Shown here piece by piece: positions 59,650 through 64,000 of a stretch of 64,000 nucleotides of DNA; position 1 is the stretch's first letter, and the number at the start of each line of letters is the position of its first letter. The position numbers and the translations under genes were made by a program. This stretch comes from Vigna angularis. Lineage: Eukaryota > Streptophyta > Magnoliopsida > Fabales > Fabaceae. Location of the stretch: NCBI RefSeq assembly GCF_016808095.1, contig NC_068976.1, positions 18,570,371-18,634,370 of the forward strand, in the 5' to 3' direction. The notes beneath the pieces were generated by a model, which was not told where the DNA came from, made no database searches, and saw nothing but the letters and a program-made list of their open reading frames with translations.

Positions 59650-62600
59650 TCAGATTGTACCTTGAAGCAGAACAATGGACAATAGTGGCCTAGAGATAGC
59701 TGTTAATTGATCCTCATTGCAACATAACAGATATGGCCCTGAATTGTTCAGGTTCTCTTCTTATTAACATGATCTTCTGTCTGCGTGGAAACATCCCAGC
59801 ATCAGTTTTATCATATTCAGTTGCAGCTTGCAACTTACATACAATGAATAGAACAGAGAGAAAGCTGCAGCTCAAATATTCAGTTCATGGGAACGGAATT
59901 TAAGGACAACTTTTTCAGGTCCTACAGAAATTAGGAGTTTAGAGTCAGCGCACTGTTAACATTAGTCTACTTTTTTGTTTCTTCTTCTTCTTCTTCTACC
60001 GTGTATTATCAACTTGACTCTCATACCAAGTCAAACAATCTGCTTATTTTCTTTTTATCACAAAAGAATGAAGAACAAACTGGGATCAATCAGTGAGAAT
60101 TTCCGAGAAACATCACAGTTGACCAATTCTAAAGATTACTGATTTTTCTCCGCCAGAAAGAAAGAAAAATACTTTTGAAATTTCCAGAATTAAATAAAAG
60201 AGAAGGGCATGTTTATTCGGAAAGGGAAAGGGGATTATCAAAACATGAACATCAGATTTCAATAAAAATGTAAAAAATAAGACGCGAAAAATGTACATGG
60301 CCCCACATATGGTTGAATTAGTTTTCATTTGAATGAAGCTAGCCATTAGAAACAACTGCAGAATTTAAGGGAAAATCCTCAGCCAAATCTAATGAAAATA
60401 TAATGTTGTGAAGAAAATTTCCGATTCTGCTTGATTAATTCATTTCAGTACTTTGAATTTGGCTGAGCTGAAAGAAGAAAGCTTTAAATTTCGGTCAGAA
60501 CAGATGTATAAAACACAAAAAGCAGAAACAGCAAACGGGAAGTACTTTCCTTTTGTTGTTTAATGAAGTTACACAGATATTCTTTGGCCAATATTCACCT
60601 ATACAAGGCAAGGTTAATCAAGCTATCACTATACATAAATCATAATTTATGTCATAAGCACATAGGTTAACAACAAAATGCACATCAACTCATGATTAGA
60701 ACTGGAAATTAAAGTTCTCTTCTCACTGCATGATTTGGTTAAGAATCAATTAAAGATTAGAAAAAGGGAGATATACATTTCTGTAAAATCCATTCACATC
60801 CTGACATAAAAAACAGAAATGCTAAAACACTGGAACTTCTTAAAGTTCAAGGGCAAGAAGTATGAGCTTAATATACTTTACTTCACAAACCCTTGTAAAT
60901 AAGTGAAGACAAACCCAGAAGCAAATTTTCAAGGAAACTATGAAGCCAATGGCTTCAGTTTGAGAAGTTTTTGAACATTATACCATTTCCTTACCAAGAT
61001 TTGAGAAAATTGCAGGGTTGGAAAAGCACAGTGAACTAGAATCTCAGAGCATGTGGGAGTGTAGTAGAAGACAAGGCTATTCCAGTGAAGAAAAAACTAC
61101 TCAGAAAGCATTGGTTGGTGTTAATATGATGCTCGGTGACAACTCTTTTTATTGAAATGACAAGAGCACCCTTTGCTATCAGTTTGCTTGGTCAAATACA
61201 GCCATCAATGCCACCCTTACAATTATGTCTCACATCACACGTGGCCCTCTTTGAGTGAGTTAGCATTAGCTGCTTCACTTCAGTTTCCTTTTCAATCCAT
61301 CTACTTTCCCATTCATTTTTTCTAAGACCATTACTATCATTCTTTTCTAAGAAAAACCTTGTATTAAATGTAAAAGAAATAAATACTGGTATTGTATGTA
61401 TAATTTTTCTATACCACACAACTGAGTTTCTTCCACTATGGTCACAATCGACTTTCATATCACTAGTAGACTTTTTTTTCGAAAAAATTTATTAGGAAGA
61501 GATTACATGTGATATGATTTTAATCTATATAAGGAATTAACACTACTTAGACAAATGATTAACAAGATATTCATAAATTTCTCTGATTTCACAGTGGAAA
61601 TCATTGCTGGATAATAGGGTATTGAATACTCTGAATAGTGTCATATAATAAGGATTATTATATAGATTAATGTTCAGTATTATAGGTAAACAATATATAC
61701 AATAATGATGATGACTAGGTTTGCAAGAGCATCCATCCAGGGTGGTTTAGGTGGACAGATATCTCTTGCACGACATGTATGGGCAATGACATCATATAAA
61801 TGGCATGCTCAACTCATAAATGGATTGTAATTTACTATTATTTTAGCTATAAAATCTTGTATTGTTAGTGTTATTTGAGAGTTTCTGTTCATCATAGATG
61901 GAGGATACACCACTGGGGTCCCCAAACTGTTCATTAAAAATTAGAGTATGAACTGCTTAATATACAATTTTCTATACCACTACATTAGCCCTTTGTGCTG
62001 AAAAAGATGCATCTACTTGCATTATATAGAAATTACCAGAAAAATCCAATCTTTGATTTGGGAAATTTTAAGAGTGATTGTTTAGCTGAAACACTGTTTC
62101 AGTAAGTTGCTTGAAAATAAAAGAAAAATAACAGAGAAACAGTTTGACATGAAATTGGTGATCGTACCTCAAACTAAACACCATAAATTAAGATTTAAAA
62201 AGATATTTACCTTTATTTTAACATTAATTTCCTTAATATCACAGATTAAGTTCCAAAGATAAATTCAACAAACAGTCTGCAAAAGGAATGCAGGGGACTA
62301 CAGTAGCATAGTTCTTTGCAGGATATCAGCAAATGAAAAGCAATAAAATAAGAACTAGAAATCAATATAGAAATTCTGGAAGAGGATTCACACTGAGGAG
62401 AAAATATGTAAAGCAATATGGTATTTGATCTCATGAAAAGGAAACATTATATCCTAATTGTTCTCTAATTTTCAAACAGTCACCCTTTGATCCCAGCAAA
62501 ACTATCATTCTTGGTCATTTAAATAAAATGGACCAACTTACTTTTGCACTATGTTTTGATAAAAGTTGGAAATATGTTTTTAACTTTAGAAGTACAATGA

Positions 62601-63590
62601 TTTCTGACTTCTCCTATATGATATGCAAACATACAAAGTAAGAGGAACCAAAGAGCACAGAACCTATATAGAGTTATAGGAAAAAACAGTGTAACACAGT
62701 AACCCAACTTAGCAGCAGATTAAATGTTTCTAACACAGTAACAAACAGTGTAGAAATGATGAATTCAACTTCCCTCAAGTGAAAAAGTATATAAAGTGGT
62801 TTATCTACTCTTGATTAGAATTGAAATACCATGTAATCATAAGGTATTTCTAGTTAAAACTGAGTAAATACACTCTTACTTTATCACTTTAGACACTTTT
62901 TCACTTTAGATGTATCAGTAAGCATAGCCTGACTTACACAAAGTGCATGTCTGCAATTAAAAGCATGCTCATCCTCCAGCAAAATCTAGGTTGGGAAGTG
63001 ACAAATCTACTGTACTCATTAGTTTTCATTGCATTGGATCTTGTGTACATGTTAATTTGATTTGATTAGATTCACTTTTTATTTCAGGTGCTTCTAATAT
63101 TTCTTAAAAAAAAGTGTTTATAAATATATAAGTGTTGAGTGAATAATGGTTGAGATTGAAAGACTTTGGAGAGAGAAAAGAGAAGCTTACATTAAAGGCA
63201 ATGGAATCAATGATGTAAGAAGTAGTGCCTTACACTTCAGCTAACATGCACTTGATCCCTTTCTATCTAATTTAACGTTTTTAATTTATTTTTTTTAAAA
63301 CCCTTTTATTTATTTATAATATATTTATTTTGCTTGTTGCACTTATTCTCTTTCATAATCCATTGAACTTATCTAGAAAACATCTATTAGAATCTCTAAA
63401 GCTTTAAAATAATCACTACCTCTTATCCCAATCCAATTAGAAATTATAATGATGTTTTCCATGGAAAGTTACAACCTCAAATTATTTAAGAGTGCGCATT
63501 CTTGGACCATATCTTCCATAATTGCGTCTTCAACTTATTAAAACAAAAAAGGATTGGACGATAACTGCAACAAGATAGATCAAGTGAATT
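59650..63590. other. GRAS leader/promoter side and AT-rich spacer
   Basis: Likely holds the 5' UTR intron(s) and promoter of the GRAS gene in its first 1-1.5 kb, with a (CTT)n tract at about 59980-59998. The remaining sequence is AT-rich with no supported gene; open frames at 61192 and 62246 (minus) lack motifs. Confidence 0.45.
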
Positions 63591-63600
63591 TAAATAATAC

Positions 63601-63738
63601 CTCATAATTGTTTTGGATAGTGGGGTCAGGAACAATTTTTTCACTCTTCATCGCTAGTTTTTCTATGCAACCTTCAATTTCAGCTATAGTTGTTATCATC
63701 TTCTTTGTGTAGTACTCAAACCGAGCTATGTTGTCCAT
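63601..63738 (-). CDS. Possible first coding exon of an unidentified gene
   Basis: On the minus strand ATG 63738 opens a 46-codon frame (MDNIARFEYYTKKMITTIAE, then EGCIEKLAMKSEKIVPDPTI) that ends in GAG|GTATTATTT, a usable splice donor. The composition is normal protein-like with amphipathic helical character, unlike the surrounding AT-rich noise. I recognise no family and could not place the next exon. It may be a real small gene, a pseudogene exon or chance. Confidence 0.3.
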
Positions 63739-64000
63739 GTTAAAGATACTCTGACATTTAAGTCAGTTAATGAATATGATCGGTTATCACATTACAATTT
63801 TAATTTTACAATGAATGTTACTATTTATTTCTTTATCTTAGATATGTATTTATAGATTTCAATTAAAACTGACTGAATTACGATCCAAGAGTTCATAAAC
63901 ATATTTCACTTTGTTAAACATGTCTGATTTATGACAATGATTCTAATTTATAATTACCGATCAGTTTGTACGGAATACATGACCGATCAATTGAAAAAGT

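Overview
The window is nuclear DNA from a flowering plant, most likely a legume of the Vigna/Phaseolus group. It is AT-rich, its genes carry short GT-AG introns, it has long (TA)n tracts, and its interspersed repeats resemble families I know from Phaseoleae legumes (the species call is an inference). Nothing suggests bacterial, organellar or viral origin, and I saw no rRNA, tRNA or CRISPR structures.

Region 1 (1-17.7 kb) is repeat-rich. It holds MITE-like repeats, a broken fragment of a METTL13-type methyltransferase gene (about 1.1-1.4 kb), a possible copia-type LTR remnant, GC-rich minisatellite DNA (2.5-3.65 kb) and two well-delimited DNA transposons. The first transposon is a Mutator-like element at 4061-9179 with about 206-bp terminal inverted repeats and a perfect 9-bp target duplication. 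It carries a decayed MuDR-type transposase and, in convergent orientation, a GRF zinc-finger/transmembrane gene. The second is a CACTA element at 10219-14096 with a 3-bp target duplication. Both sit inside an older repeat whose arms recur near 15.7-16.9 kb; the right arm preserves the pre-insertion site of the Mutator-like element.

Region 2 (17.7-30.9 kb) has three host genes: an MO25-like scaffold protein (+, 11 exons), a cytochrome b561/DOMON membrane protein (+, 2 exons) and an hnRNP-1-like protein with two RRMs (-), whose last codons lie beyond a 2-kb intron.

Region 3 (31-36.9 kb) is AT-rich and has no gene I can support; it ends in a diverged tandem repeat.

Region 4 (37.5-50.1 kb) has three minus-strand genes: an NPH3/BTB protein (4 exons), a WNK11-like kinase (2 coding exons) and a single-exon ESS-2/DGCR14 splicing-factor homologue. 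Repeat-rich spacers separate them.

Region 5 (52.7-59.7 kb) has a group I WRKY transcription factor (+, 4 coding exons, with an upstream ORF) and a PAT1-branch GRAS protein (-, intronless CDS). The last 4 kb is mostly non-coding, with one possible partial exon at the right end.

The host genes act in unrelated processes (kinase scaffolding, redox membrane transport, RNA binding, light/auxin-type signalling, splicing, transcription). I see no operon-like or cluster logic. The unusual content is the nested transposon region in the first 17 kb. Exon boundaries were placed by eye from GT-AG sites and reading-frame continuity; all chosen junctions keep frame. Identity estimates are by eye.
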